From Merdimmobilis hominis (GTDB lineage Bacteria > Bacillota > Clostridia > Oscillospirales > Ruminococcaceae), in assembly GCF_900104615.1 (NCBI RefSeq), contig NZ_LT629939.1, forward strand, positions 1,821,071-1,885,070: 64,000 nt of DNA, read 5' to 3'. Positions 43,541-51,715 of the stretch are shown here, piece by piece. The first letter of the stretch is position 1, and each line of letters opens with the position of its first letter. A model generated the notes under the pieces. That model was given only the letters and a program-made list of their open reading frames with translations. It was not told the DNA's origin and did no database searches. The position numbers and the translations under genes are program-made.

Positions 43541-43729
43541 ATGGAGAACAGATTCATCCGGGCGGAAGAAGTTGCGGACGAGCTGGGTGTATCGAAGCCC
43601 TACGCCTATAAACTCATCCGGCAGCTCAACGAAGAATTGAAGGACAAGGGCTTCATCACCATCGCAGGGCGGGTCAACCGCCAGTATTTCAACGAACGGC
43701 TCTACGGGGCCAGAAAGGAAGGGAACTAA
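43541..43729 (+). CDS. xis: Excisionase-like helix-turn-helix protein of element 1
   Basis: The 62-residue protein has a MerR/excisionase-type helix-turn-helix: RAEEVADELGVSKPYAYKLIRQLNEEL, followed by a wing GFITIAGRVNRQYF. Such small proteins direct the integrase towards excision. AAAGGAGG lies 7-9 bases before the ATG. The integrase ATG follows its stop codon directly. Elements 2 and 3 have homologs at the same place. Confidence 0.88.
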   Translation: MENRFIRAEEVADELGVSKPYAYKLIRQLNEELKDKGFITIAGRVNRQYFNERLYGARKEGN

Positions 43730-44806
43730 ATGCCAGTCTTTAAGGACGAAGCAAGAGGAACATGGTACGTCATGGTGCGGTATCAGGACTGGACGGGGGA
43801 GCGCAAACAGAAGTGCAAGCGTGGCTTTGCCACCAAACGGGAGGCCCAGGAGTGGGAGCGCAGTTTCCAGATGCAGACCTCCGGCGACCTGGATATGACC
43901 TTTGAAGCCTTTACCGAGCTTTACACCAAGGATGTGAAACCCCGGCTCAAGGAGAACACCTGGCTGACCAAGGAGAACATCATCCAGAAGAAAATTCTGC
44001 CCTACTTTGGCAAGCGGAAGATTAGCGAGATCACCACCAAGGACGTGATCGCATGGCAGAACGAGTTGCTGGCCTACCGGGACGAGAAGCGCAAGCCCTA
44101 TTCGGCTACCTATCTCAAAACCCTGCACAACCAGCTTAGCGCCATCTTCAATCACGCCGTCCGCTTCTATGAGCTGCGCTCCAATCCCGCCGCCAAGGCT
44201 GGAAACATGGGGTCAGAGGAACGGAAGGAAATGCTGTTCTGGACGAAAGCGGAGTACCAGAAGTTTGCGGACGCCATGATGGACAAGCCCGTTTCCTACT
44301 ACGCCTTTGAAATGCTCTACTGGTGTGGTATTCGGGAGGGGGAACTGCTGGCCCTGACCCCGGCAGACTTTGACTTTGAGGCCGGGACGGTGAAAATCAG
44401 CAAGTCCTATCAGCGGCTCCACGGCAAGGACGTCATTACCACGCCAAAGACGAAGAAAAGCAACCGCACCATTAAAATGCCCAACTTCCTCTGTGACGAG
44501 ATGAAGGACTACCTGGGGATGCTCTACGGCATCAAGAAGAAGGAGCGCATTTTCACCATCACGAAAAGCTATCTCCACCATGAGATGGACAGAGGGGCGA
44601 AGTCGGCAGGGGTCAAGCGTATCAGAATCCACGACCTCCGGCATTCGCACATCTCACTTCTGATTGACATGGGCTTCTCCGCTGTGGCGATTGCTGACCG
44701 CGTGGGGCATGAGAGTATCGAGATCACCTACCGCTACGCCCACCTGTTTCCGTCCAAGCAGACGGAGATGGCGGACAAACTGGACTTTGAAAGGATGGGA
44801 GCGTAA
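43730..44806 (+). CDS. int: Tyrosine recombinase (integrase) of element 1
   Basis: The 358-residue protein has an N-terminal arm-binding domain (WYVMVRYQDWTGERKQK, GFATKREAQEWE), a core-binding helical domain (residues 60-160) and a catalytic domain. The catalytic residues are visible as Arg in WCGIREGELLAL, His-X2-Arg in HDLRHSHISLL, and His plus Tyr in GHESIEITYRYAHLF. It is Tn916-type in layout. It overlaps the MobC-like gene by one base (TAATG). The arm domain probably recognises the TGATAAC doublets at both ends. Confidence 0.95.
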   Translation: MPVFKDEARGTWYVMVRYQDWTGERKQKCKRGFATKREAQEWERSFQMQTSGDLDMTFEAFTELYTKDVKPRLKENTWLTKENIIQKKILPYFGKRKISEITTKDVIAWQNELLAYRDEKRKPYSATYLKTLHNQLSAIFNHAVRFYELRSNPAAKAGNMGSEERKEMLFWTKAEYQKFADAMMDKPVSYYAFEMLYWCGIREGELLALTPADFDFEAGTVKISKSYQRLHGKDVITTPKTKKSNRTIKMPNFLCDEMKDYLGMLYGIKKKERIFTITKSYLHHEMDRGAKSAGVKRIRIHDLRHSHISLLIDMGFSAVAIADRVGHESIEITYRYAHLFPSKQTEMADKLDFERMGA

Positions 44807-45126
44807 TGTCAGCTAAGAATTTGGACACTCACAACCGCTGGAGGAACAAGACCGTGGCCTTCCGGGTATCCCCGGAGGAAAACGAGCAGATCGACGCCGC
44901 TGTGCGGCTCTCTGGCCTGACGAAGCAAGACTACATCACCAAGCGGCTCCTGTGCCGGGACGTGGTAGTGCAGGGCAATCCCAGGGTGTATAAGGCCCTG
45001 CGGGACGAACTGGCCACTGTGCTGGCCGAGCTGTGGCGGATCAGGGACGGGGCCAACGTGGACAGCGAGCTGCTGGACACCATTCGGATGATCGCCGCTA
45101 TCATGGGCGGCATGAAGGAGGATTGA
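44806..45126 (+). CDS. MobC-like mobilization accessory protein of element 1
   Basis: The 106-residue protein starts MSAKNLDTHNRWRNKTVAFRV, with a ribbon-helix-helix-like strand followed by helices (SPEENEQIDAAVRLSGLTKQDYITKRLL). This N-terminal pattern is usual in MobC-type relaxosome proteins. The homolog at 53413 in element 2 is nearly identical in the first 60 residues. It overlaps the integrase gene by one base, so it belongs to the same transcript. Confidence 0.8.
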   Translation: MSAKNLDTHNRWRNKTVAFRVSPEENEQIDAAVRLSGLTKQDYITKRLLCRDVVVQGNPRVYKALRDELATVLAELWRIRDGANVDSELLDTIRMIAAIMGGMKED

Positions 45127-45133
45127 TAGATTG

Positions 45134-46288
45134 ATGGATTCCAGAGAAACGAAAAGGACTGTCCCGGTTCCGTCTGCGCCAACAGACGGGGAACAGCCCA
45201 TTTCACAAACAACTGCCAAAAGTATAGCAGAGGAAACGGCTGAAAACAACCCCCAAGAGGAAAGTTTGGAAGAAATGCTCCGAGATATGCGGCGCATGAG
45301 CGACCCGGCCTACCTCCACACGGTTTCTATGAACGACCTTTACCAGAACATCTACCAGAGCAGACCGCCCGTCATTGACGGTCTGCTCTACCCTGGGACA
45401 TACCTCTTTGCGGGAGCGCCCAAGGTGGGCAAGTCGTTCCTGATGGCTCAGCTTGCCTACCATGTCAGCATGGGCCTCCCCCTGTGGGGCTATCCTGTTC
45501 ACAAGGGGACTGTCCTCTACCTGGCGTTGGAGGACGACCACCGCCGCTTGCAGGGGCGGCTATACCGAATGTTCGGCACAGAGGGCACCGACAATCTGCT
45601 CTTTGCGGTCTACGCCAAACAGCTTGGCGTTGGCCTGGAGGAACAGCTAAAGAAGTTCGTCCGGGAACACCCGAACACCAAGCTGATTATCATTGACACT
45701 CTCCAGAAAATCCGGGAGGCTGGCGGGGATAAGTACAGCTATGCCAATGATTACGAAGTGGTGGGGAAACTGAAACGCCTTGCCGATGATTGCGGCGTCT
45801 GCCTCCTGCTGGTACATCACACCCGCAAACAACAGGCCGATGATAAGTTCGATATGATTTCCGGCACCAACGGCCTGCTCGGAGCGGCGGACGGGGCCTT
45901 TCTTCTTCAAAAGGAGAAGCGGACAGACGGCAGCGCCGTTCTGGACGTGGCCGGGCGTGACCAGCAAGACCAGCGATTCTATCTTACCAAGGACAAGGAA
46001 CGGCTGATATGGACGCTGGAGCGTACGGAAACGGAGGCATGGACAGAGCCGCCCGACCCGGTGCTGGAGGCCATAGCCGCCCTTGTGACGGTGGAGAAGC
46101 CGACCTGGGGTGGTACGGCCACCGAGCTGGTAGCGGCGCTCCAGACTGACATGAAGCCCAACGCCCTGGCGATGCGGCTAAACGTCCGGGCCGGGAAGCT
46201 GCTGACAGACTACCACATCCGCTATGAGAACAGCAGGAGCCACGCCGGGAGAAGTATCAGCCTGACGCTGGAACCGTCCCAGGCGTGA
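45134..46288 (+). CDS. RepA-like AAA ATPase of element 1
   Basis: The 384-residue protein is a RecA-type hexameric helicase-like ATPase (AAA_25/RepA family). Walker A is GAPKVGKSF near residue 95, Walker B LIIIDTLQ, and a sensor region LLVHHTRKQ. It may start at ATG 45134 or TTG 45131, both after AGGAGG. In plasmids such proteins unwind DNA at replication origins; here the gene ends at a cluster of 9-bp repeats that could be its target. Element 2 has a homolog at 53738. Confidence 0.87.
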   Translation: MDSRETKRTVPVPSAPTDGEQPISQTTAKSIAEETAENNPQEESLEEMLRDMRRMSDPAYLHTVSMNDLYQNIYQSRPPVIDGLLYPGTYLFAGAPKVGKSFLMAQLAYHVSMGLPLWGYPVHKGTVLYLALEDDHRRLQGRLYRMFGTEGTDNLLFAVYAKQLGVGLEEQLKKFVREHPNTKLIIIDTLQKIREAGGDKYSYANDYEVVGKLKRLADDCGVCLLLVHHTRKQQADDKFDMISGTNGLLGAADGAFLLQKEKRTDGSAVLDVAGRDQQDQRFYLTKDKERLIWTLERTETEAWTEPPDPVLEAIAALVTVEKPTWGGTATELVAALQTDMKPNALAMRLNVRAGKLLTDYHIRYENSRSHAGRSISLTLEPSQA

Positions 46289-46368
46289 CGACCGTGACGG
46301 CTGTGACGGCTTTTTTGAGAGTGGCGGCGGTGTCTGAAACATCGTCACGGTCGTCACGGCTGTCACGG
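46285..46368. repeat. Nine-bp iterons forming an inverted hairpin, element 1
   Basis: Three repeats GTGACGRCY with a 9-bp period (starting 46285, 46294, 46303) face three inverted repeats with GTCAC at 46344, 46353 and 46362. Together they can form a stem of about 27 bp with a 30-base loop. They begin at the stop codon of the RepA-like gene. Candidate replication origin or regulatory structure. Confidence 0.75.
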
Positions 46369-46608
46369 GGAGCAGCAAAGTTTAGGCGGGGTGCAGGGTG
46401 CCCTTTTCAAAGGGCGGCCCTGCTGGGGGAGGCAACCGCAGTTGCCGGGGGCAAAGCCCCCACACCCCCTCGGAGAGCCCACGACACTTTGCAGACCGAA
46501 GGGATGAAAGTGTCATAGTGGGTTATTACACTTCCCGCAGGAAGTGCCTCCCCCGAACCCCCGTCCTCTTTCAACAACCCAACATCTGAAACAGGAGGAT
46601 TTTTGCCT
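46289..46608. other. Gene-free region of element 1 with iterons and oriT
   Basis: It holds the iteron hairpin (to 46368), a GC-rich stretch with small inverted repeats, and the oriT-like site at 46477-46547. No open frame with a ribosome binding site was found. Confidence 0.7.
46477..46547 (+). other. Origin of transfer (MobV type) of element 1
   Basis: Inverted repeat CCCACGACACTTT (46478-46490) / AAAGTGTCATAGTGGG, with ATAGTGGG followed by TTATTACACTT at 46515-46532. This resembles the pMV158-type nick region TAGTGTG/TTA, so the predicted nick is after 46522. A small hairpin CACTTCC/GGAAGTG follows. The relaxase gene begins 60 bases downstream. Confidence 0.75.
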
Positions 46609-47952
46609 ATGGCGAGAGGCGACGGTATTGACCGTACCAACGCAAGAAATATGAGGCTGACCGAAACCAAGATCGGTAACACCCAGCAGCACAACGAGCG
46701 TGAGAAGGATTCCTATGTCAATCAGGACATTGTACTGGAGCGGACGCCGCTCAATGTCCATTTCAAAACCCCGTCTGCCGGGTATCGAGAGATGTTTGCT
46801 CGAATGGAGGCTGATGGCGTGATTTCCACTCGTGGTATCAAGGAGGATGCCTTTCGATATGGTGAGCTGGTCTTTGACGTAAACTCCGCTTACTTCTACA
46901 ACCACGGCGGCTATGACTTTGCAAAACAATTTTACACCGAAGCATACAAAGCCGCAATCAAAATCGTGGGCGGAGAGCAGTATATTTTGTCGGCGGTCAT
47001 GCACGCTGACGAGCGCAACCGGGCCATGTCCGAGGCGCTGGGGGAGGACGTGTACCACTACCACCTCCATGTGGTTTATATCCCGGTAGTGGAGAAGGAG
47101 ATACGCTGGACAAAGCGGTGCAAGGACAAGTCCCTGGTGGGCAAGGTCAAGGAAACGATCATGCAGGTGAGCATGAGCAAGAAGTGGGCGTCCAAGCCCA
47201 TTCTGGACGAAACCACCGGGGAGCCGTTACGCACAGCTAAGGGCAAACCCGTTCTACGAAAGTCGTACAGTGTCCTGCAAGATGATTTCTTTGAGCATAT
47301 GCGCTCCGCTGGCTATGACGATGTAGAGCGTGGGGAACGTGGTAGTTCCGAAGAACATTTGACTGTTACGCAGTTCAAGACGGAGCGTGAGCAGGAACGG
47401 CTTGCACAGCTTCAAGAGGTGTCGGCGCTGGCCCAGGTTGAGGCCGACAAAAAGAATAAGGAGGCAGCATCAGCTGAGAAGAAAGCGGCCCAGGCCAGGG
47501 CTAAGCTGGACGATGTAGCGCCCTTGCTCAAGGGCATGGAGAAACTGGCGGCGGACTTCTCCGACGACCCGGAGCGGACGCTGCCGGAGGCGGGGCCGCT
47601 GGAATCGGCCAAGTCCTACCGGGAGAAAAAGGCCAAGCCCCTTTGGGAGAAGATCGTCAAGGTGCTGCGCTCCGTCTACCGGGCCTACTTCGACCTCAAG
47701 AGCAAGTTTGAGCGGTTGCAGAGCGCCTATGATCGTGAGGTCAGTAAGAACGGCTCCCTGTCAGCCAGGATTTATGAGGTTTGTGCCGAGAGGGACGGCT
47801 TGAAAGGGCAAGTCAGGGACTATGAGCGGGTCAGACGGGCCATTGGCCCGGAACAGGCGGACAGGATACTGGAGGCAGCTTACCAGCAGGAACAGGTCGA
47901 AAAGGAGCGGAAATGGGGTGCAAGGTCAAAAATGAGGGTAGGCGCACGATAA
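46609..47952 (+). CDS. MobV-family relaxase (Pre/Mob) of element 1
   Basis: The 447-residue protein has the MobV relaxase domain in its first 250 residues: NIGNTQQHNEREKDSY near the start, GGEQYILSAVMHADE, then DVYHYHLHVVYIPV with the metal-binding His-X-His. The C-terminal half is a coiled coil (ERLAQLQEVSALAQVEADKK). It nicks the oriT and pilots the strand into a recipient. ATG 46609 is preferred, 10 bases after AGGAGG. The homolog at 55712 in element 2 is very similar over the catalytic domain. Confidence 0.92.
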   Translation: MARGDGIDRTNARNMRLTETKIGNTQQHNEREKDSYVNQDIVLERTPLNVHFKTPSAGYREMFARMEADGVISTRGIKEDAFRYGELVFDVNSAYFYNHGGYDFAKQFYTEAYKAAIKIVGGEQYILSAVMHADERNRAMSEALGEDVYHYHLHVVYIPVVEKEIRWTKRCKDKSLVGKVKETIMQVSMSKKWASKPILDETTGEPLRTAKGKPVLRKSYSVLQDDFFEHMRSAGYDDVERGERGSSEEHLTVTQFKTEREQERLAQLQEVSALAQVEADKKNKEAASAEKKAAQARAKLDDVAPLLKGMEKLAADFSDDPERTLPEAGPLESAKSYREKKAKPLWEKIVKVLRSVYRAYFDLKSKFERLQSAYDREVSKNGSLSARIYEVCAERDGLKGQVRDYERVRRAIGPEQADRILEAAYQQEQVEKERKWGARSKMRVGAR

Positions 47953-47975
47953 TCACAAAAAATGGAGGTAATTTC

Positions 47976-48035
47976 ATGGAAAAGTACATCTTTGACGAGG
48001 GCAACGGTCTGTGGTATGAGTTGCAGAGGGACTAA
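47976..48035 (+). pseudogene. tnpV: Remnant of tnpV (transposon-encoded small protein)
   Basis: ATG after a perfect GGAGGT opens a 19-codon frame reading MEKYIFDEGNGLWYELQRD, then stop. This is the start of TnpV-type proteins of Tn4451-like clostridial transposons, recalled from their MEKYI-DE-NGLWYEL beginning. The rest is gone, so a deletion or cassette insertion joined this point to the tet region. Confidence 0.6.
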
Positions 48036-48158
48036 CAATATTCGGGCGTGTGCGGCGGAAATCGTGGACACAGAAATTATTTGCGCATGAGGCCCCAAAT
48101 CGGAGGGTGTCCCGGTGAATGCCCTCCTGATTTATTTGGGACAGCGGGTAAAAACTTC

Positions 48159-48187
48159 TTGCATTTTAGAGTGTGCTATGCTATACT
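48159..48187 (+). promoter_or_regulatory. Promoter of the tet gene
   Basis: TTGCAT (48159-48164) and TATACT (48182-48187) are 17 bases apart; the leader to the tet start codon is about 265 bases. Confidence 0.7.
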
Positions 48188-48219
48188 GCTGTCATCCTGA
48201 TTTGAGGAGTCTATTCAAC

Positions 48220-48243
48220 ATGCGGCAAGGTATTCTTAAATAA
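48220..48243 (+). CDS. Tet leader peptide (MRQGILK)
   Basis: A seven-residue frame follows GAGGAG by 10 bases. Its last codons form one arm of the leader stem (48230-48241 with 48302-48313), so ribosome stalling or slow passage could change folding and read-through into the tet gene, as proposed for tet(M). It is a regulatory peptide. Confidence 0.6.
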   Translation: MRQGILK

Positions 48244-48390
48244 AATTTGATAATGGGCACAAAAATAATTGCCCCTTGCAGGGGCTTGGTTTTTGTACCC
48301 AATTTAAGAATGCTTTTGCCTTTTTATCAAATATCGTGACGGATAACGGCTCATGTTAGCTGAATGCGTTTCTATGTATCCGAAGTCATG

Positions 48391-48428
48391 ATCCCCAGCG
48401 GTAAAAGTATTTGCCGCTGGGGATTTTT
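48391..48428 (+). terminator. Attenuator hairpin in the tet leader
   Basis: Perfect stem ATCCCCAGCGG/CCGCTGGGGAT (48391-48401 with 48414-48424) followed by T-rich sequence, 33 bases before the tet start codon. Confidence 0.75.
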
Positions 48429-48460
48429 GCGCCCTTTTGGGCCTTGTATGGAGGATAGAC

Positions 48461-50380
48461 ATGAACATTATCAATATCGGGATTCTTGCCCATGTAGATG
48501 CGGGCAAGACGACACTGACAGAAAGCCTGCTGTATGCCAGCGGAACCATTTCAGAGCCGGGGAGCGTCGAAAAAGGGACAACGAGAACGGACACTATGTT
48601 TTTGGAGCGGCAGCGTGGAATTACCATTCAAACGGCAGTCACTTCTTTCCAGTGGCACAGTTGTAAAGTCAATATTGTGGATACTCCCGGCCACATGGAT
48701 TTCTTGGCAGAGGTATACCGCTCTCTGGCTGTTTTGGACGGGGCCATCTTGGTGCTCTCCGCTAAAGATGGCGTGCAGGCCCAGACCCGTGTTCTGTTCC
48801 ATGCCCTACGGAAATTGAACATCCCCACCATTATCTTTATCAACAAGATCGACCAGGTTGGCATTGATTTGGAGAGCGTATATCAGTCTGTTCGGGATAA
48901 GCTCTCCGCTGATATTATCATCAAGCAGACAGTGTCGCTGTCCTCGAAAATAACTCTGACAGAAAACACTAGTGCAGAGGTGTGGGATTCGGTCATCGAA
49001 AATAACGATGAGTTATTGGCAAAGTATATCGCAGGAGAATCAATCAGTCAGAAAGAACTTGCGCAAGAAGAACAGCGGCGAGTTCAAGACGCCTCCCTGC
49101 TCCCGGTCTATCATGGTAGCGCCAAAAACGGCCTTGGCATTCAACAGTTGATGGATGCGGTGATAGGGCTGTTCCAATCGACCAAGGAACAGGGGAGCGC
49201 CGCCCTGTGCGGTAGAGTTTTTAAGGTGGAGTATACAGATTGCGGCCAGAGGCTTGTCTATCTGCGGCTATACAGCGGAACGCTGCGTCTGCGGGATACG
49301 GTGGCCCTGGCCGGGAGAGAAAAGCTGAAAATCACAGAGATGCGTATTCCATCCAAAGGGGAGATTGTTCGGACAGATACCGCCCATAAGGGCGAAATTG
49401 TCATCCTTCCCAGCGACAGCTTGAGATTAAACGATATATTGGGGGACAAAACCCAACTTCCTCGTGAAATGTGGAGTGATGTTCCCTTCCCTATGCTGCG
49501 GACGACGATTACGCCAAAAACGGCAGAGCAAAGAGACCGGTTGCTGGACGCTCTTACGCAAATTGCGGATACTGACCCGCTTTTGCACTACGAGGTGGAT
49601 TCCACCACCCATGAGATCATTCTTTCTTTTTTGGGTCGGATGCAGTTGGAGGTTGTTTCCGCTTTGCTGACGGAAAAATACAAGATTGAAACAGCAGTGA
49701 AGGAACCCACCGTCATTTATTTAGAGCGGCCGCTCAAAGTGGCCAGTCACACCATCCATATCGAGGTGCCGCCTAACCCGTTTTGGGCATCTATCGGACT
49801 GTCTGTTACACCGCTCCCGCTTGGCTCCGGTGTAAAATACGAGAGCCGGGTTTCCCTGGGATACCTGAACCAGAGTTTTCAAAACGCTGTCATGGATGGT
49901 ATCCGTTACGGTTTGGGGCAAGGCTTGTGTGGCTGGAACGTAACGGACTGTAAGATTTGCTTTGAATATGGACTTTACTATAGCCCGGTCAGTACGCCGG
50001 CGGACTTCCGCTCATTGGCCCCGATTGTATTGGAACAGGCATTGAAGAAATCTGGGACGCAGTTGCTGGAACCTTATCTCTCCTTCACCCTCTATGCGCC
50101 CCAGGAATACCTTTCCAGGGCTTATCATGATGCGCCGAAATACTGTGCCACCATCGAAACGGCCCAGATAAAAAAGGATGAAGTTGTCTTTACTGGCGAG
50201 ATTCCCGCCCGTTGCATACAGGCATACCGTACTGATTTGGCCTTTTACACCAACGGGCGGAGCGTGTGCCTGACGGAACTGAAAGGGTATCAGGCCACTG
50301 TCGGCGAGCCAGTCATCCAGCCCCGTCGTCCAAACAGCCGTTTGGATAAGGTGCGCCATATGTTCAGTAAGATTCCTTGA
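48461..50380 (+). CDS. Tetracycline resistance ribosomal protection protein, Tet(W)-like, possibly mosaic
   Basis: The 639-residue protein is an EF-G-like GTPase with G1 AHVDAGKTT (10-18), G3 DTPGHMDF and G4 NKID, and has the exact length of Tet(W). It removes tetracycline from the ribosome. The C-terminal half ([18 protein letters not shown] to the end) reads like Tet(W). Several N-terminal and central stretches ([24 protein letters not shown]) differ from what I recall, so a mosaic with Tet(O)/Tet(32) sequence or a distinct variant is possible. The ATG at 48461 follows GGAGGATAGAC. It is the only cargo gene of element 1. Confidence 0.93.
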   Translation: MNIINIGILAHVDAGKTTLTESLLYASGTISEPGSVEKGTTRTDTMFLERQRGITIQTAVTSFQWHSCKVNIVDTPGHMDFLAEVYRSLAVLDGAILVLSAKDGVQAQTRVLFHALRKLNIPTIIFINKIDQVGIDLESVYQSVRDKLSADIIIKQTVSLSSKITLTENTSAEVWDSVIENNDELLAKYIAGESISQKELAQEEQRRVQDASLLPVYHGSAKNGLGIQQLMDAVIGLFQSTKEQGSAALCGRVFKVEYTDCGQRLVYLRLYSGTLRLRDTVALAGREKLKITEMRIPSKGEIVRTDTAHKGEIVILPSDSLRLNDILGDKTQLPREMWSDVPFPMLRTTITPKTAEQRDRLLDALTQIADTDPLLHYEVDSTTHEIILSFLGRMQLEVVSALLTEKYKIETAVKEPTVIYLERPLKVASHTIHIEVPPNPFWASIGLSVTPLPLGSGVKYESRVSLGYLNQSFQNAVMDGIRYGLGQGLCGWNVTDCKICFEYGLYYSPVSTPADFRSLAPIVLEQALKKSGTQLLEPYLSFTLYAPQEYLSRAYHDAPKYCATIETAQIKKDEVVFTGEIPARCIQAYRTDLAFYTNGRSVCLTELKGYQATVGEPVIQPRRPNSRLDKVRHMFSKIP

Positions 50381-50486
50381 TACGCCACAGCAAGGATGGT
50401 TATTGCATTTCCCTGCCTTTCGTGGTAAAATGTAGTTGTAAACCACCAGAGAAAACAACAACCCTGCTACCCCCCGTTATCACCAC

Positions 50487-50504
50487 CGATAACAATTTGA
50501 TAAC
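50487..50504 (+). repeat. Right arm repeats of element 1
   Basis: CGATAAC (50487-50493) and TGATAAC (50498-50504), 11-bp period, ending 102 bp before att core 2. An inverted GTTATC lies just upstream (50476-50481). Confidence 0.7.
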
Positions 50505-50605
50505 AGCCCATCGTATAGGCTGGATAATATGGACACATCAAATAATCAAAAAAATGAGGTATCAAATTTATGAAGCAAAATCCGTTAAACACGATGCCCA
50601 ACAAC

Positions 50606-50617
50606 GAGTGGGAATAA
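50606..50617 (+). repeat. att core 2 (element 1 / element 2 junction)
   Basis: GAGTGGGAATAA, a copy of the guaA 3' end (EWE, stop) in a foreign context. It marks the right end of element 1 and the left end of element 2. Confidence 0.85.
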
Positions 50618-50675
50618 TTTCAGAGGCCCGGAAAAGCCCGTGATTACTGGGTTTTTCAAGACTTGATGCCCTCTG

Positions 50676-50693
50676 TGGCAACGATTTGGCAAC
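50676..50693 (+). repeat. Left arm repeats of element 2
   Basis: TGGCAAC at 50676-50682 and 50687-50693 (11-bp period), 70 bp inside att core 2. The same 7-mer doublet is found at the right end (62460-62477). Confidence 0.7.
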
Positions 50694-50718
50694 AGTTTTT
50701 CATTATTCCAAAGATTAA

Positions 50719-50760
50719 GAGCTACCTGATTTGCGAAAGTCAGGTAGCTCTTTTTCTTTT
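50719..50760 (+). terminator. Terminator at the left end of element 2
   Basis: Perfect 11-bp stem GAGCTACCTGA/TCAGGTAGCTC with a 10-base loop, followed by nine T in ten bases. Confidence 0.8.
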
Positions 50761-50783
50761 AGTTACCACTTTGGGGTGCATCT

Positions 50784-51176
50784 TCATGTTTTGAATTTGA
50801 ATATTTCATTTGCTCTTTTTGCAAATTCATCCGCGCTGGATCGCAATTGTCCAGGATAGTGGCCTCCAAGACTTATCAGTTTTCCGGCTTTATCCAGAGT
50901 CATCTGAGGGTGGAAGATCTGGTGTCCTCTATTTGACTTATAGTGAAAAATTAAAAATCCCCACTTATCTATGGAACAGTATAGCCCGTGATGGACTTGC
51001 TTAGCTAGTTCTGTAAGTTTTGAAAGAGGTACTCCATGAAAATATTGTTCAGGTTCTGAAACAATCCCTTGTACAACTTTGGTGGTGTTTGATGCCCCGC
51101 CCTTTTTCAGTAGTATCCCAGTCAGAATTGTGCCCCCGATGCCAACAAGGGTAATGGCTACCTTCTTTAATTTCAT
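50784..51176 (-). CDS. Element 2 membrane-anchored protein of unknown function
   Basis: The 130-residue protein has one N-terminal hydrophobic segment (about residues 7-24) and a soluble remainder containing SKLTELAKQVHHGLYCSIDKWGFLIFHYK, followed by a helix at the end. No domain was recognised. Its start lies two bases after the repressor stop, so it is co-expressed with the repressor and would be on in the integrated state. Element 1 has no counterpart. Constitutively co-expressed genes at this position can be exclusion, immunity or lysogeny-type functions, but there is no direct evidence. Confidence 0.65.
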   Translation of the reverse strand: MKLKKVAITLVGIGGTILTGILLKKGGASNTTKVVQGIVSEPEQYFHGVPLSKLTELAKQVHHGLYCSIDKWGFLIFHYKSNRGHQIFHPQMTLDKAGKLISLGGHYPGQLRSSADEFAKRANEIFKFKT

Positions 51177-51178
51177 GA

Positions 51179-51715
51179 TTATTTCTCCTTTGAACCTTTG
51201 GCGTTAAAGGTGTCTGCTAACAGATCGCTCAGTCCCTGAGAAGGGACAACCTTATGCCAGTGGCCTGTGGTATCAAACTCCGGATAGCGGTAACGCCAGC
51301 GGTCGTAGTCCTCCTTGCTGATCTCCCCCGACTTCAGCTTGGCTGCCTGTTCTCCCCAGGCGCAGAGCATCTCATGGAGCCTGGCAGCGTCCTTACCCTG
51401 GAACACATCCACCCGGAGATGTACTTCTCCATCACACTCGCAGATTTTTAGGCCGTAGCGGTCCTCCAGGGTAAAGAGTGTGTGCATAAGACCCACATAG
51501 GAGTCGATGTCCGGCACGGCCAGGGCATGGGGAGAGACCTCCAATATCTGTGCCAGTGCAGCAGTTAGGTCTGCCTTGGGTGTCCGCGACCCGTTCTCAT
51601 ATTGGGCAAGGCGGACATCGGCGGACTTCTCCGGGAAGCCCAGCGCCATACCGAGATATTTCTGCGTCATGCCCCGCAGGGTGCGGAAAAAGTGAATGCG
51701 CTCTCCGATCGCCAT
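51179..51715 (-). CDS. XRE-family repressor of element 2
   Basis: The 178-residue protein is homologous to the element 1 repressor (IGERIHFFRTLRGMTQKYLG, RLAQYENGSRTPKADLT, EISKEDYDRWRYRYP). The ATG at 51715 is used; a TTG nine bases upstream is possible. It is divergent from the excisionase-integrase genes and followed at once by the gene at 50784. The DNA-binding helices of the two repressors differ little, so cross-regulation between elements 1 and 2 is possible. Confidence 0.87.
   Translation of the reverse strand: MAIGERIHFFRTLRGMTQKYLGMALGFPEKSADVRLAQYENGSRTPKADLTAALAQILEVSPHALAVPDIDSYVGLMHTLFTLEDRYGLKICECDGEVHLRVDVFQGKDAARLHEMLCAWGEQAAKLKSGEISKEDYDRWRYRYPEFDTTGHWHKVVPSQGLSDLLADTFNAKGSKEK

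Larger units (their letters stand above)
47953..48460. other. Region between relaxase and tet gene: tnpV remnant and attenuated tet leader
   Basis: From left to right: a 19-codon tnpV remnant (47976), about 120 bases without features, the tet promoter (48159), a seven-codon leader peptide (48220), a long-range stem that pairs 48230-48241 with 48302-48313, and a terminator-like hairpin (48391). The arrangement follows tet(M)-class leaders. Confidence 0.75.
42596..50617 (+). mobile_element. Integrative mobilizable element 1, Tet(W)-like cargo
   Basis: About 8.0 kb from att core 1 to att core 2. It carries a divergent XRE repressor, excisionase, tyrosine integrase, MobC-like protein, RepA-like ATPase, iteron hairpin, MobV-type oriT, MobV relaxase, a tnpV remnant and a ribosomal protection tetracycline resistance gene. 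No coupling protein or mating pair genes are present, so transfer would need a helper. Both ends carry TGATAAC-type direct repeats with an 11-bp period. Confidence 0.85.
50381..50783. other. Junction region between elements 1 and 2
   Basis: It contains right arm repeats of element 1 (50487-50504), att core 2 (50606-50617), left arm repeats of element 2 (50676-50693), and a terminator (50719-50760). A continuous frame crosses the junction (50377-50643) but has no ribosome binding site and is not a gene. Confidence 0.75.

Noticed and set aside
50377-50643. Frame of 88 codons across the element 1/element 2 junction
   Set aside because: No ribosome binding site, and it spans an att core, so it exists only because of the tandem insertion.
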